This document shows positions 28,043 through 36,125 of a stretch of DNA of 64,000 nt, piece by piece. Each line of letters opens with the position of its first letter. Position 1 is the stretch's first letter. A program made the translations under genes and the position numbers. Origin of the DNA: Tannerella sp. oral taxon 808 (GTDB taxonomy: Bacteria; Bacteroidota; Bacteroidia; Bacteroidales; Tannerellaceae). Under the pieces are notes generated by a model that did not search any database, was not told where the DNA came from, and saw only the letters and a program-made list of their open reading frames with translations. The stretch lies in the NCBI GenBank assembly GCA_002890585.1, contig MIQB01000003.1, forward strand, positions 8,179-72,178, in the 5' to 3' direction.

Positions 28043-28089
28043 AATACTTCTGAATCAGGCATAATTCAGAGCTTTTATAATGAGTATGG

Positions 28090-28127
28090 AGAGGCGCCCT
28101 CGGGATGAGGGTGCCTCTCTGTTTTTT
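28090..28127 (+). terminator. Rho-independent terminator after eno
   Basis: AGAGGCGCCCTC-n-GAGGGTGCCTCT followed by GTTTTTT. The convergent SpoU gene ends 11 bases further on. Confidence 0.85.
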
Positions 28128-28137
28128 GGGGGCGGTG

Positions 28138-28899
28138 TCAGCGGGCGCGTCGGCGGAGCTCGGCGCAGAGGATGGCGGTGGAGATGGCTACGTTGAGCGA
28201 CTCGGCGCCGCGGCGGTCGGTGGGGTAGCGGGGGATGCCGATTCGACGGGTGATGAGGGCGGCGACGTCGGGGCGGATGCCGCGCCCCTCGCTGCCCATG
28301 ACGAGGAGGCCGGCTGCGGCGGGGGGTGTGTCGTAGAGCGCGAGGCCATCGGCGAAGGTGCCATAGACTTGGGCGTCGGGGTGGCGGCGGATGAAGTGGG
28401 GGAGGTCGGTGTAGTGGACGCGGACGCGGGCGGTGGAGCCCATAGCGGATTGGATGGCTTTGGGGCCGAAGGCGTCGGCGGTGTCGGGGCTGCAAACGAG
28501 CTGGGTGAAGCCGAACCAGTCGGCGGTGCGGATGATGGTGCCAAGGTTGCCGGGGTCTTGCACGCCGTCGAGGGCGATGACCCACTGGTGCGTCGGGTCG
28601 GCAAGGCGGAGGTCGGCGTCGTCGGGTCGGCGGAAGAGGGCTACGACTTCGGGGGGCGACTTGAGGAGGCTGGCGCGGCTGAGTGTGTCGCGGTCGGTCG
28701 GGATGCGTTCGCAGTCGGTGGGCAGCTGGCTGGCGTGGGCCTCGAACCACTCGGGGAGTGCGGCGATCCATTGGCAGGCGAAGGTGCTGAGGAGGTCGGT
28801 CACCGTCTTGCTTCCCTCGGCTACGAAGGCGCGTTGCTCGTCGCGGTGCTTCTTCAATTCTAATGCGTGTATCTGTTTGATTTTTGCTTTGCTCAACAT
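28138..28899 (-). CDS. TrmH/SpoU family RNA methyltransferase
   Basis: 253 residues. N-terminal substrate-binding part (KIKQIHALELKKHRDEQRAF) then the SPOUT knot: ALDGVQDPGNLGTIIRTADW (motif 1 with the catalytic Arg/Asn), LLVMGSEGRGI (motif 2) and the IPRYPTDRRGAESLNVAIS stretch (motif 3). Predicted 2'-O-ribose methyltransferase of rRNA or tRNA; the exact target cannot be read. Normally motif 3 reads IP..G.-ESLNV; here it fits with a small insertion. Confidence 0.9.
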   Translation of the reverse strand: MLSKAKIKQIHALELKKHRDEQRAFVAEGSKTVTDLLSTFACQWIAALPEWFEAHASQLPTDCERIPTDRDTLSRASLLKSPPEVVALFRRPDDADLRLADPTHQWVIALDGVQDPGNLGTIIRTADWFGFTQLVCSPDTADAFGPKAIQSAMGSTARVRVHYTDLPHFIRRHPDAQVYGTFADGLALYDTPPAAAGLLVMGSEGRGIRPDVAALITRRIGIPRYPTDRRGAESLNVAISTAILCAELRRRAR

Positions 28900-28902
28900 G
28901 AT

Positions 28903-29130
28903 GGGGGAAACGAAAAACGAAAAGTGAAAAATGAAAAGTGAAAAATGCCGGGTACACGTTGGGGGAAACGAAAAACGAAAAGTGAAAAACGAAAAGTGAA
29001 AAATGCCGGGTACACGTTTGGGGGCGTGTATCCGGCATTGTTATTCATTCGATTCGTACCCGGGGCGCCCTGTAGGGGCGCCGGATGATAGCCCAGGGCG
29101 AAACCCTGGGCGGGGCGAAACCCTGGGCGG
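28903..29130. repeat. 58-bp direct repeat and REP-like copies
   Basis: Two copies of an A-rich unit starting GGGGGAAACG at 28903 and 28961 (CGAAAAGTGAAAAATG runs, ending GCCGGGTACACGT), then a REP-like GCCCAGGGCGAAACCCTGGGC element at about 29092-29130. No gene seen. Confidence 0.8.
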
Positions 29131-29138
29131 GGGAGGGA

Positions 29139-30074
29139 TCATTGCCCGTCGGGTTTTTTGGGTGGTTCGGAGGGGATTTGGATGTCGTCGCCACTGCCGC
29201 TGCCGCCACCGGGTTTAGGGGTGGGTTGCTCGGCGTCGTCGGGTTTTTTTGGTGGCTCGGAGGGCTCGTGGATGTCGTCGCCTCCGCCCTCGGGCTTCTT
29301 CGGATCCTTGGGCTGCTTGGGGTCTTTGGGCTTCTTTGCAGCCTTCTTTTGGGCGAGGCTCTTTTGGAAGGCGTTGGTCGTTTCTTCCATGCGTTGGTTC
29401 ATCTTATTGACGATGGACACGATGAGGGGACGCTCAACGGGCGCAATGCCGTAGTAATAGGCGGCTTTGAGGATGAAGACGATCTGCTCGTATATGGCGT
29501 CCGTCTTGGCGCGAGCAACCTTGGCTTGGGGGAGTTTGTTGTCGGCTCGAGTGGCGGAGCGGGCGTCGTAGATCTGACGGAATTCGGCGTTGGCCGTCTC
29601 TAACTTTTGAAGGGCAGAGGTTAGCTTCAATGTGGTGACATACGGCGCATTATCCGTCTTCTGGAAGTCACGCAGCAAACCGTTAATGAAGGCCGATTCC
29701 TGATCGAGACCGAGCTTTTGAATGCCGTAATACGGTTTTGCAACCACATTTAATTCGTCTGCGGCTGTAGCCATGGCTTGCTCCGGCGACAATCTGTTCG
29801 TGCGAATCGTATTGAAGATGAATGAGAGCAAATCGTCGCGCTCTTCATCTTTCTTCATCATTCGCTGCGTGTTCAGGCTGGCTTGTGTTTCGCGATTGAT
29901 CTCTTCTTCGACGTCAAGATCCGCCTTGTAAGCGGTGATTTTCTCAGCCGGAATGCCAATTTTCGTAGCATCGGCTGCGTGAAGGAGGTTGTACACATGA
30001 TTATGGTATTCAAAGTGTCGACCGTTGTCAAGCCTACTCAGCCTGATCTGATTGATTACGATAAATTCTTCCAT
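29139..30074 (-). CDS. DUF6261-like protein with Pro/Lys/Gly-rich tail
   Basis: 311 residues, no signal peptide. Residues 1-240 are predicted helical and fit, in my judgement, the DUF6261 family of Bacteroidetes (function unknown). The tail from about 240 is low complexity: a KKAAKKPKDPKQPKDPKK stretch and repeated GGGDDIHEPSEPPKKP / GSGDDIQIPSEPPKKP blocks. A paralogue of nearly equal length and with the same tail style (DDIHLPEVEEPKKPEE) lies at 43273-44202. Both have a 41-bp tandem array just upstream. A weak TACTTTCG element sits beyond the array near 30372, so the array may lie in the 5' leader. Confidence 0.6.
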   Translation of the reverse strand: MEEFIVINQIRLSRLDNGRHFEYHNHVYNLLHAADATKIGIPAEKITAYKADLDVEEEINRETQASLNTQRMMKKDEERDDLLSFIFNTIRTNRLSPEQAMATAADELNVVAKPYYGIQKLGLDQESAFINGLLRDFQKTDNAPYVTTLKLTSALQKLETANAEFRQIYDARSATRADNKLPQAKVARAKTDAIYEQIVFILKAAYYYGIAPVERPLIVSIVNKMNQRMEETTNAFQKSLAQKKAAKKPKDPKQPKDPKKPEGGGDDIHEPSEPPKKPDDAEQPTPKPGGGSGSGDDIQIPSEPPKKPDGQ

Positions 30075-30113
30075 TACTCGTTTTGTTTTTAGGTAAGCAT
30101 TTCTATGTCTGAT

Positions 30114-30362
30114 CGTTTCAAGATTGGGTTCCGACTCCTGTCTTGACCCGAGATGAGGCTCAGATTGGATTCCGACTCGTGTCTTGACCCGAGATGAGGC
30201 TCAGAAAGCATTCAAACTCGTGTTTTGACCCGAGATGAGGCTCAGAAAGCGTTCAAACTCGTGTTTTGACCCGAGATGGGGCTCAGAAAGCATTCAAACT
30301 CGTGTTTTGACCCGAGATGGGGCTCAGAAAGTATTCAAACTCGTGTTTTGATCTTAGCCGGG
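30114..30362. repeat. 41-bp tandem array, 6 units, upstream of DUF6261-like gene
   Basis: The anchor GAGGCTCAG / GGGGCTCAG recurs at 30155, 30196, 30237, 30278 and 30319, exactly 41 bp apart, with a degenerate first unit before. Each unit has CTCG-n-CGAG. It ends 40 bases before the start codon of the gene on the minus strand. Confidence 0.92.
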
Positions 30363-30406
30363 GCGAAAGTAGAAAGATTCGAGAGCCTACAAAGGCCGCC
30401 TATTAT

Positions 30407-30443
30407 AATTAGGAGTCAGGCGGGGAACGCCTGACTCCTAATT
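30407..30443. terminator. Perfect 16-bp hairpin after the zinc-ribbon gene
   Basis: AATTAGGAGTCAGGCG and its exact complement across a 5-base loop. It starts 5 bases past the second, downstream stop codon of the zinc-ribbon frame (30448-30450), where a transcript end would be expected for the longer protein. Confidence 0.6.
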
Positions 30444-30447
30444 GGTG

Positions 30448-30594
30448 TCACTTGCTCTCGTCGAGCAATTCCTTGATCGTCTCCTTATCGAAGCCCAGGT
30501 CGTGAGCGATTTTGAAGAGGTAGATCTTCTCCGTGGGGCGGACGATTTCGATGGGGGAGGGGAGAGGTATTCCCGTTATGGCGTCTTCCGTACC
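30448..30594 (-). pseudogene. In-frame coding-like extension beyond the zinc-ribbon stop
   Basis: Directly after the TGA of the 338-residue zinc-ribbon protein, the same frame stays open for 48 codons and looks like protein (contains IVRPTEKIYLF, then KIAHDLGFDKETIKELLDE) before a TGA at 30448-30450. It has no ATG, GTG or TTG near its beginning, so it makes sense only as the former, or occasionally read-through, C-terminus of the upstream protein. The hairpin at 30407-30443 follows it at once. Confidence 0.6.
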
Positions 30595-31611
30595 TCATTC
30601 TGTCATCACCAAGGTTAGATCATTCTTGTTCGGGCGGATAAACCAGCCTTTGAAACCATCACTGGTGCGGTAGGCGCGCATGGAGCAGTTTGCCCGTCCG
30701 TCGTCGTAATATTCAGTCAGGGTCAGCTCGTCCGTCTGGGTGTTATACCATCCATGCAGGATGATGAGGCGTGAGCCTTGCGAGGTGTAGTTGTAGGTGC
30801 CCCGCACCTCCTGCTGCCCGTAGTCATTGGCAGGCTCGAAATAGAGGTCGAACTCGCAGCGGATGTTGCCTTGGATGTGGCCGTGATAGGTCTGATGCGA
30901 TGCCTCTGCGCTCGGCGCCTCCCGAATGTTCGCCTCGGTGGATTGCACTTCTTCCTGCTGTTGCTGCTGCGCGGAGGGTGACGAGCTGGCGCTCGATGAA
31001 GACGGACTTTGGCTCTCCTTGTCGTCCAAGAGGACAAAGTCATCCCAATCGAGCGATGGGAAGGCCATGCCAAAGATCCCGAAGCTGACGGTCTTGCCCT
31101 CGGGGTAAATCCGATTGACGATCCGCGCATGCGACCAGAATGTGCCGGGGACATATTCGATCTTGTTCAACTTGTCGAACTTCTCGAGTATAGCTCCCTG
31201 CACGGTCTCGGTGTTCATAGCCATCGAGAGGAAGGGCTTAAGCACTGAGCCGCCGAAGAAGCTGAGTATATCGCCAGCTTGATCTTCTGCGCATTTGACG
31301 GCCTTCTCGCGGATCTCTTCGCGATGCTCCTCTAAGTCGGGCACTGTCCACATGGCTATCAGCCCAAGAATGACAATGAGTATCACCGGCACGATCAGGG
31401 AGATGATGAGGCAGCCGGTGACTATCTTCTTCTGCTGCTTCTTTTCCTGCTGTTTCTCTTGCTCTTTGGCCTGCTCTTCGGGCGATTTAATGGTGGGCGG
31501 CGGATTGCTTACTAACCACTCGCCACAGTGTTTGCATTTGATCGCCCCCGGCTGTATCTCCTCGCTGCAATAGGGGCATTGCCGGGTTGATTGTGTAGCG
31601 TTGTTATTCAT
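30595..31611 (-). CDS. Zinc-ribbon membrane protein
   Basis: 338 residues. N-terminal double-CxxC zinc ribbon (CPYCSEEIQPGAIKCKHCGE, 12-31), a basic Gln/Lys-rich linker (about 44-62), one membrane helix (VTGCLIISLIVPVILIVILG, about 64-84) and a long C-terminal domain containing a Ser/Gln-rich low-complexity stretch (about 195-220) and a beta-rich end (HGHIQGNIRCEFDLYFEP). The tail probably lies outside the cytoplasm. Function unknown. Second gene after the lipoprotein and the frameshifted zinc-ribbon gene on the same strand. May have lost 48 residues through a stop codon at 30595-30597. Confidence 0.72.
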   Translation of the reverse strand: MNNNATQSTRQCPYCSEEIQPGAIKCKHCGEWLVSNPPPTIKSPEEQAKEQEKQQEKKQQKKIVTGCLIISLIVPVILIVILGLIAMWTVPDLEEHREEIREKAVKCAEDQAGDILSFFGGSVLKPFLSMAMNTETVQGAILEKFDKLNKIEYVPGTFWSHARIVNRIYPEGKTVSFGIFGMAFPSLDWDDFVLLDDKESQSPSSSSASSSPSAQQQQQEEVQSTEANIREAPSAEASHQTYHGHIQGNIRCEFDLYFEPANDYGQQEVRGTYNYTSQGSRLIILHGWYNTQTDELTLTEYYDDGRANCSMRAYRTSDGFKGWFIRPNKNDLTLVMTE

Positions 31612-31632
31612 ATCTCTTATTGGTTTTATGGG

Positions 31633-32114
31633 TTACGGTAATTTCATGATGGGCCAATGAAGGGCTATCGATCCGACAAAAAACAGAATGCCCACGATGA
31701 GGGAATCTCCGATATTCCAGCCCAAGGAGGCCCAGAAGAAGGAGATGGCAATGCAATAGAGGAAGCGCACCGTGCGGAAGCCCAGCAGCAGAAAACCGCC
31801 GATGCCAGCCAGCACCACCTGCCACCAGCTCCAATCGCGGGCGAAATAGAGCAGTGTAAGGGCGATTCCGCACTCGACATGCTTTTCAGCTCATGCGCCG
31901 TGGTCATTGCTGGTGCGGCAGGGATGTCTGGAGGAGCAACCGTAGCTACCTGTTGGGGTGGCGCAGCAGGTGCGGGCTTAGGTTCGGGCATTGTGGGAGG
32001 CGTCGGTATCTGTGATTGCTCGGCCAACCATTCGCCGCAGTGCCTGCATTTGATGGCTGTGGGTTTGATCTTTTCCCCGCAATAGGGGCATCGTTTGGTT
32101 GCTTCTTCAGTCAT
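31633..32114 (-). pseudogene. Frameshifted zinc-ribbon membrane protein
   Basis: From ATG 32114 the frame encodes a zinc ribbon (CPYCGEKIKPTAIKCRHCGE) and a Pro/Ala-rich linker, but after about residue 77 it turns into nonsense. A second frame, one base back, is open from just before this point and encodes convincing membrane helices (ALTLLYFARDWSWWQVVLAG, GGFLLLGFRTVRFLYCIAIS, IVGILFFVGSIALHWPIMKL) to a stop at 31633. The two join at an A-run on the minus strand (TTTT at 31883-31886), where one missing A would explain the break. Either a real single-base deletion, a slippage site, or a sequencing error. Paralogue of the neighbour at 30595. Confidence 0.72.
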
Positions 32115-32137
32115 GGTGATTGCTGTGCTATTTCTGT

Positions 32138-32782
32138 TTATGGCAGGTTGATCGTCTTGGAGCCATTGTCAAACAAGATTTCCGCCTGTTGGTTGTCGTT
32201 CTTCAGTTCGATGCCTCGGCCTGAAGCGATGCAGCGGAAGTTGTTCTCGAAGGTGTTGTAGGAGATGAGGTATTCCATGTAGGCCATGCCGCCCATTGAA
32301 TAGGCGTTGTTGCTCCCCACGAAGTAGAATCGATCGCCGTCGGCCACAATTTGCTTGACGCCCATGATTTCCGGCTTATCACCCTTCCGTGCGGGCGGTA
32401 CATCGATGCCGGTCAGGGTGATCACGCGCACTTTCTTGTTCTCCAAGTTGTACTGGTAGATCTCATCCATAAAGTCTGGCCGCATGTAGTAGGCGCAATG
32501 CCGGCGGTCGTCATCGTAGCGGATGATCAGGCTTAGGTCTTTCGCGGTCAATGTCTGCCCATTGGCATCGTAGTTACTGGAATTAGCTGCAGCCACCACC
32601 TCGTCGGGGATGGCGTTCGGATCGTTGTCGTCCGCTCCCGTGGCCGGTGCTTCCGTTTCGGCAGGAGCCACGGGTGTGGGCAGGTTCTCTTGCGGCGCGT
32701 CGCCTGTCTTTTTGTTCGAGCAGGAGAACATCATCACGCTGCACAGCATCCACAGGGATGCGATCATTGTTATTCTTTTCAT
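32138..32782 (-). CDS. Lipoprotein of unknown function
   Basis: 214 residues from ATG 32782 (MKRITMIASLWMLCSVMMFS, lipobox ending MFSC). After the Cys a Thr/Pro/Ala/Glu-rich linker (about 25-60), then a beta-rich domain with many Tyr and Asp residues (LIIRYDDDRRHCAYYMRP, QIVADGDRFYFVGSNNAYSM). Not recognised. First of three same-strand genes with the two zinc-ribbon proteins, gaps of 23 and 21 bases, so probably one transcript from the promoter near 33055. In-frame residues upstream to 32833 do not look like a signal peptide. Confidence 0.75.
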   Translation of the reverse strand: MKRITMIASLWMLCSVMMFSCSNKKTGDAPQENLPTPVAPAETEAPATGADDNDPNAIPDEVVAAANSSNYDANGQTLTAKDLSLIIRYDDDRRHCAYYMRPDFMDEIYQYNLENKKVRVITLTGIDVPPARKGDKPEIMGVKQIVADGDRFYFVGSNNAYSMGGMAYMEYLISYNTFENNFRCIASGRGIELKNDNQQAEILFDNGSKTINLP

Positions 32783-33218
32783 ACACGTTGAGTATTGATT
32801 AGTCGATAGGAGTGGGTAGAGCACAAAGCGCACGAAGCCTCACCTCGCAGAGGGCTAATCCTTCCGCAGGGCATTAAAAGCACGCTGAGCTTGTTCCTAA
32901 ATGTTAAACGGGGGGGGGTATTTTTAACAACCGTGTACCAAAATGCCTTCTCGGGAGCTTCTTCATGCCGTCTGTGGAGAGGCTGCGTCATGTTTGGGTT
33001 TGAAATCTTCATCGGTGCAATCAAACGGTTGTTGTTTTTCTTAACGGCTGCAAATATAGACGCACCTTTTTGCGAGAGAAATAAAACGGATGTCTTTTTT
33101 TGGATATGGGTGTTTGCTCTACGAGGGGGCACGCGGGGGACGGGGTGCACACGCATATGCCTCTCCAGCACGTATCTGGTTAATCATTAACAATCAATCA
33201 TTGCCCCCCTCCCTTTCC
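32783..33218 (-). other. Long leader of the lipoprotein/zinc-ribbon unit
   Basis: Gap of 436 bases. A TATATTTG element on the minus strand (33051-33058) would give a leader of about 265 bases before the lipoprotein. The leader contains nine consecutive Gs on the plus strand (32910-32918), a possible length-variable tract. No gene or known RNA family recognised. Confidence 0.5.
33051..33058 (-). promoter_or_regulatory. TAnnTTTG promoter element
   Basis: TATATTTG followed by GC on the minus strand, upstream of the lipoprotein/zinc-ribbon genes. Confidence 0.6.
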
Positions 33219-35003
33219 TTATGGTTTTCGCTCAAACCGATAGAGCGTCACGCGGCTGCGGACGTCAGAGAGGGTGCGGGCGGAGTGGGTGATGGGGCGG
33301 AAGGTGTACGTCTGGCCGAAGCGTTCGGAGAGGAGAGTGCTGTCGCGATCGGCGGAGAGGAAGCAGCCTGTGGCGGGGCGCTCCACATCGAAGTTGCGGA
33401 AGCGGTTGCCTAAGTAGAAGTTCAGGCCGTAGAGGTTGGTGAAGCCTGCGCGGAGGTCGTTCATCACGTAGATGCGGCCTTGCTCGGCAGGGTATTCGCG
33501 GCGGATACGTTCGGCAAAGGCGCGCGAGGAGGTGCGGTTGCGGAGGCTGTGCATCACGGCGCCATCGATGAAGAGGTTCAGGGCAACGGTGAGGAAAAGC
33601 GAAGCGTAGAGGATCTTGATGTTGATCCGTCGCAACATTTGGTAGCCGACGGTGAGCAGGGCGGTGGCTAAGATGACGAGCACGATAATTGTGCCGACCG
33701 AGGGGTGGGCAAGGCCTTGGGCTACGGCGCTGACCGTCTCGAGCGTGGCGCTGCGCTGCGTGAATCGGGCGGCGATCTCTACGGGGCGTAGGGCACCGGC
33801 GGCGGTGAGCACAGCGATGCCGAAGGCCACGGTGACGATTACGGCTATGAAAGCAGCAAAGACGCGGGTACAGCGTGAGCGATGTTCGGCGACGTAAAGC
33901 ATGGCCTGTGCCACAAAGAGAGAGATGAAGGGGTAAGCGGGCATGAGGTACACGCTGCGTTTGCTGCTCGGTATGGTGTAGAAAAAGACGGTGCACACAG
34001 CGACCACGAGGCTGAAGAGGCGCACGCGATCCATCGCCAGAAGGGCGTCCCAAACCTGATGCACGCGGTGGCCGAAGGTGGGGCGCTCGACTTGTGCAGA
34101 GTGTGGCTTGCGGTTAAAGCCGAAGAGGGAGAAGAGGAGCAGCAGTGTCCACGGCAGGAAGCCAGCCAGGAGCGTGACGAGGTTGTACCAAACGGGTTCC
34201 TTGTGCCCCAGGTCGTACGGGATGGCGGCCTCGCTGAGGTGGAAGAAGCGGCCGAAGTTTTCGGCTAACACGACGTTGAGGAACGCGTCGCCGCCTTGGC
34301 GCCACGCCGCGATGTACCACAAGAGGGGCAGGAAGGCTGAGGCGACGGCGGTGTAAAGCAGCGCCTTGAAGATTTGCAGGAGGGTGTATTGTCGAAGCAG
34401 CAGCAGGTAAGTGCCGAAGATGAAAAGCGGCAGGATGATGCCGACCGGCCCTTTAGTGAGCACGGCGCCGCTGAGCAGCAGGGGGATGACGATGGGGAGT
34501 CCCTTGAGTGATAGTTTCTCCTCCCACCGATACATCTGCAAGAGTGCGGCGACGATGAAGCCTGTCAGCACCATGTCGACGCGGGCGGTCATGCCGGCGC
34601 GGTGGATCTCGACGCACGTGAGCATGACGCAGACGGCGATGAAGGCTTCCTGAAAGCGCACGCGTCGGCCGAGGAAGATGAGCATCATGGCGCCGAGCAC
34701 GGTGTAGGCTACGGCCGAGGGGAGGCGGGCAGTCAGCTCCGTGACGTGTCCGTTGGGCAGGGAGGCGAGGGCCATCATCCAGTGCACCATCGGGGGCTTG
34801 TAGGCAAACTCGTCGGCGTAGACCTTCGGGAGCGTCCAGTTGCCCGACTCGAGCATGGAGACGGCCACGGAGGCTTCGCGCGGCTCGCCTTTCGTGGAGA
34901 AGTCGCCGGTGGCGATCCAGGGCAGGATGGTGAGGAGGCAGAGCACAACGATCGTCGTGACGGGCTTCTGCAGGTAGAGGTATTGTAGGGCGGAGGCGCG
35001 CAT
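33219..35003 (-). CDS. GT39-family glycosyltransferase, ArnT-like
   Basis: 594 residues. Integral membrane glycosyltransferase of the GT39/GT83 (PMT/ArnT) clan: about a dozen membrane helices and the catalytic first loop with TKGEPREASVAVSMLESGNW near 37-56, where the acidic residue in GEPRE is the expected base. The soluble C-terminal part (from about 480) faces the periplasm. Such enzymes use polyprenyl-phosphate sugars to modify lipid A, glycans or proteins; the acceptor is not evident. Third gene after tgt and the LptF/G permease on the minus strand. Confidence 0.9.
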   Translation of the reverse strand: MRASALQYLYLQKPVTTIVVLCLLTILPWIATGDFSTKGEPREASVAVSMLESGNWTLPKVYADEFAYKPPMVHWMMALASLPNGHVTELTARLPSAVAYTVLGAMMLIFLGRRVRFQEAFIAVCVMLTCVEIHRAGMTARVDMVLTGFIVAALLQMYRWEEKLSLKGLPIVIPLLLSGAVLTKGPVGIILPLFIFGTYLLLLRQYTLLQIFKALLYTAVASAFLPLLWYIAAWRQGGDAFLNVVLAENFGRFFHLSEAAIPYDLGHKEPVWYNLVTLLAGFLPWTLLLLFSLFGFNRKPHSAQVERPTFGHRVHQVWDALLAMDRVRLFSLVVAVCTVFFYTIPSSKRSVYLMPAYPFISLFVAQAMLYVAEHRSRCTRVFAAFIAVIVTVAFGIAVLTAAGALRPVEIAARFTQRSATLETVSAVAQGLAHPSVGTIIVLVILATALLTVGYQMLRRINIKILYASLFLTVALNLFIDGAVMHSLRNRTSSRAFAERIRREYPAEQGRIYVMNDLRAGFTNLYGLNFYLGNRFRNFDVERPATGCFLSADRDSTLLSERFGQTYTFRPITHSARTLSDVRSRVTLYRFERKP

Positions 35004-35024
35004 GATGTGTGGGGAAATTAGGTT

Positions 35025-36125
35025 TTACCGCGGGGCTTTGCGGTAGAGGTGAATGGTGATGAAGAGGTAGACGATGTTGGGTATCCAGACGGCGATCATG
35101 GGGCTGACGTAGCCGCTGATGGCGAAGGTGGACGTGATCTTGGAGAAGAGGATGTAGGAGAAGCTGAGGGCGAAGCCGATGCCGATGTTGAGCCCCATGC
35201 CGCCCTTGATCTTACGTGAGGAGAGCGAGGCGCCGATGATGGTCAGGATGAAGAAGGAGAGCGTGGTGGCGATGCGTTGGTGATATTCGATCTCGAAGAA
35301 CTGTGTGTTGCTCAGCTTGCGTTCCTTCTGTCGGCGGATGTGGGCGGCGAGCTGGGGCATGGTCATCGTTTCGCAGTCGCCCTCGGAGATGAGGAAGTCG
35401 GAGGGCATGAAGGTGAGGGTCGTGTCTTTGCGTTCGCCGCTGGTGATGTGTTCGCGCATGCCGTCGAAGTCGCGGATCATGTAGTTGATGACTGTCCATT
35501 GGTACAGCGAGTCGTAATAGATGGTTTCGGCCGTAAGGCGTGAGACGAGATTCTTATCCTTAAACCGATCGATGGAGAAGTGGTAACCCATGGAGGAGGT
35601 GGCGTCGTAACGGTCGAAGTAGGCGAAGACGTCGGGCTCAACCTCAAGCTGAATGTTGTGAGCCGACGAGACTTTCTTGTCGCGGATGTGGGCGTTTTGG
35701 AAGTTGATCCGCACGATGTTGGCCGGGGGGATGATGTAGGCGTTCAGCAGGTAGTTGGCCGAGGCGATGATGGCGGCGGAGATGAGGTAGGGGCGCATCA
35801 GCCGGCGGAAGCTGACGCCGCAGGCCAGCGTGGCGATGATCTCCGACTTGTCGGCCAGCTTGGAGGTGAAGAAGATGACGGCAATGAAGGTGAAGAGCGG
35901 GCTGAAGATGCTGATGAAGTAGGGGATGAAGTTGAGGTAGTACTCGAAGACGATGCCGTGCAGCGTGGCTGTGGCGCGGGCGCCGACGAAGTGGTCGATC
36001 TTCTCGTTGAAGTCGAACACGACGGTGATGGCGATCACCAGCAGGATGGTGAAGACATACGTGCCGAGGAACTTGCCGATGATGTAGCGGTCGAGCCGTG
36101 TGAGGCCGAAGGTGGGGAGGCGCAT
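35025..36125 (-). CDS. lptG: LptF/LptG family permease
   Basis: 366 residues, YjgP/YjgQ type. Three helices at each end (LDRYIIGKFLGTYVFTILLV; SFFILTIIGASLSSRKIKGG) around a periplasmic beta-jellyroll. Part of the ABC machine that lifts lipopolysaccharide from the inner membrane toward LptD; the lptD gene is at 51.6 kb in this window. Whether it is F or G cannot be told. Its ATG immediately follows the tgt stop, so the two are probably translationally linked. Confidence 0.92.
   Translation of the reverse strand: MRLPTFGLTRLDRYIIGKFLGTYVFTILLVIAITVVFDFNEKIDHFVGARATATLHGIVFEYYLNFIPYFISIFSPLFTFIAVIFFTSKLADKSEIIATLACGVSFRRLMRPYLISAAIIASANYLLNAYIIPPANIVRINFQNAHIRDKKVSSAHNIQLEVEPDVFAYFDRYDATSSMGYHFSIDRFKDKNLVSRLTAETIYYDSLYQWTVINYMIRDFDGMREHITSGERKDTTLTFMPSDFLISEGDCETMTMPQLAAHIRRQKERKLSNTQFFEIEYHQRIATTLSFFILTIIGASLSSRKIKGGMGLNIGIGFALSFSYILFSKITSTFAISGYVSPMIAVWIPNIVYLFITIHLYRKAPR

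Noticed and set aside
31880..31890. Programmed -1 frameshifting in the zinc-ribbon gene
   Set aside because: Only four As are present and no X-XXY-YYZ heptamer or clear downstream structure was found; a deletion or sequencing error is simpler.
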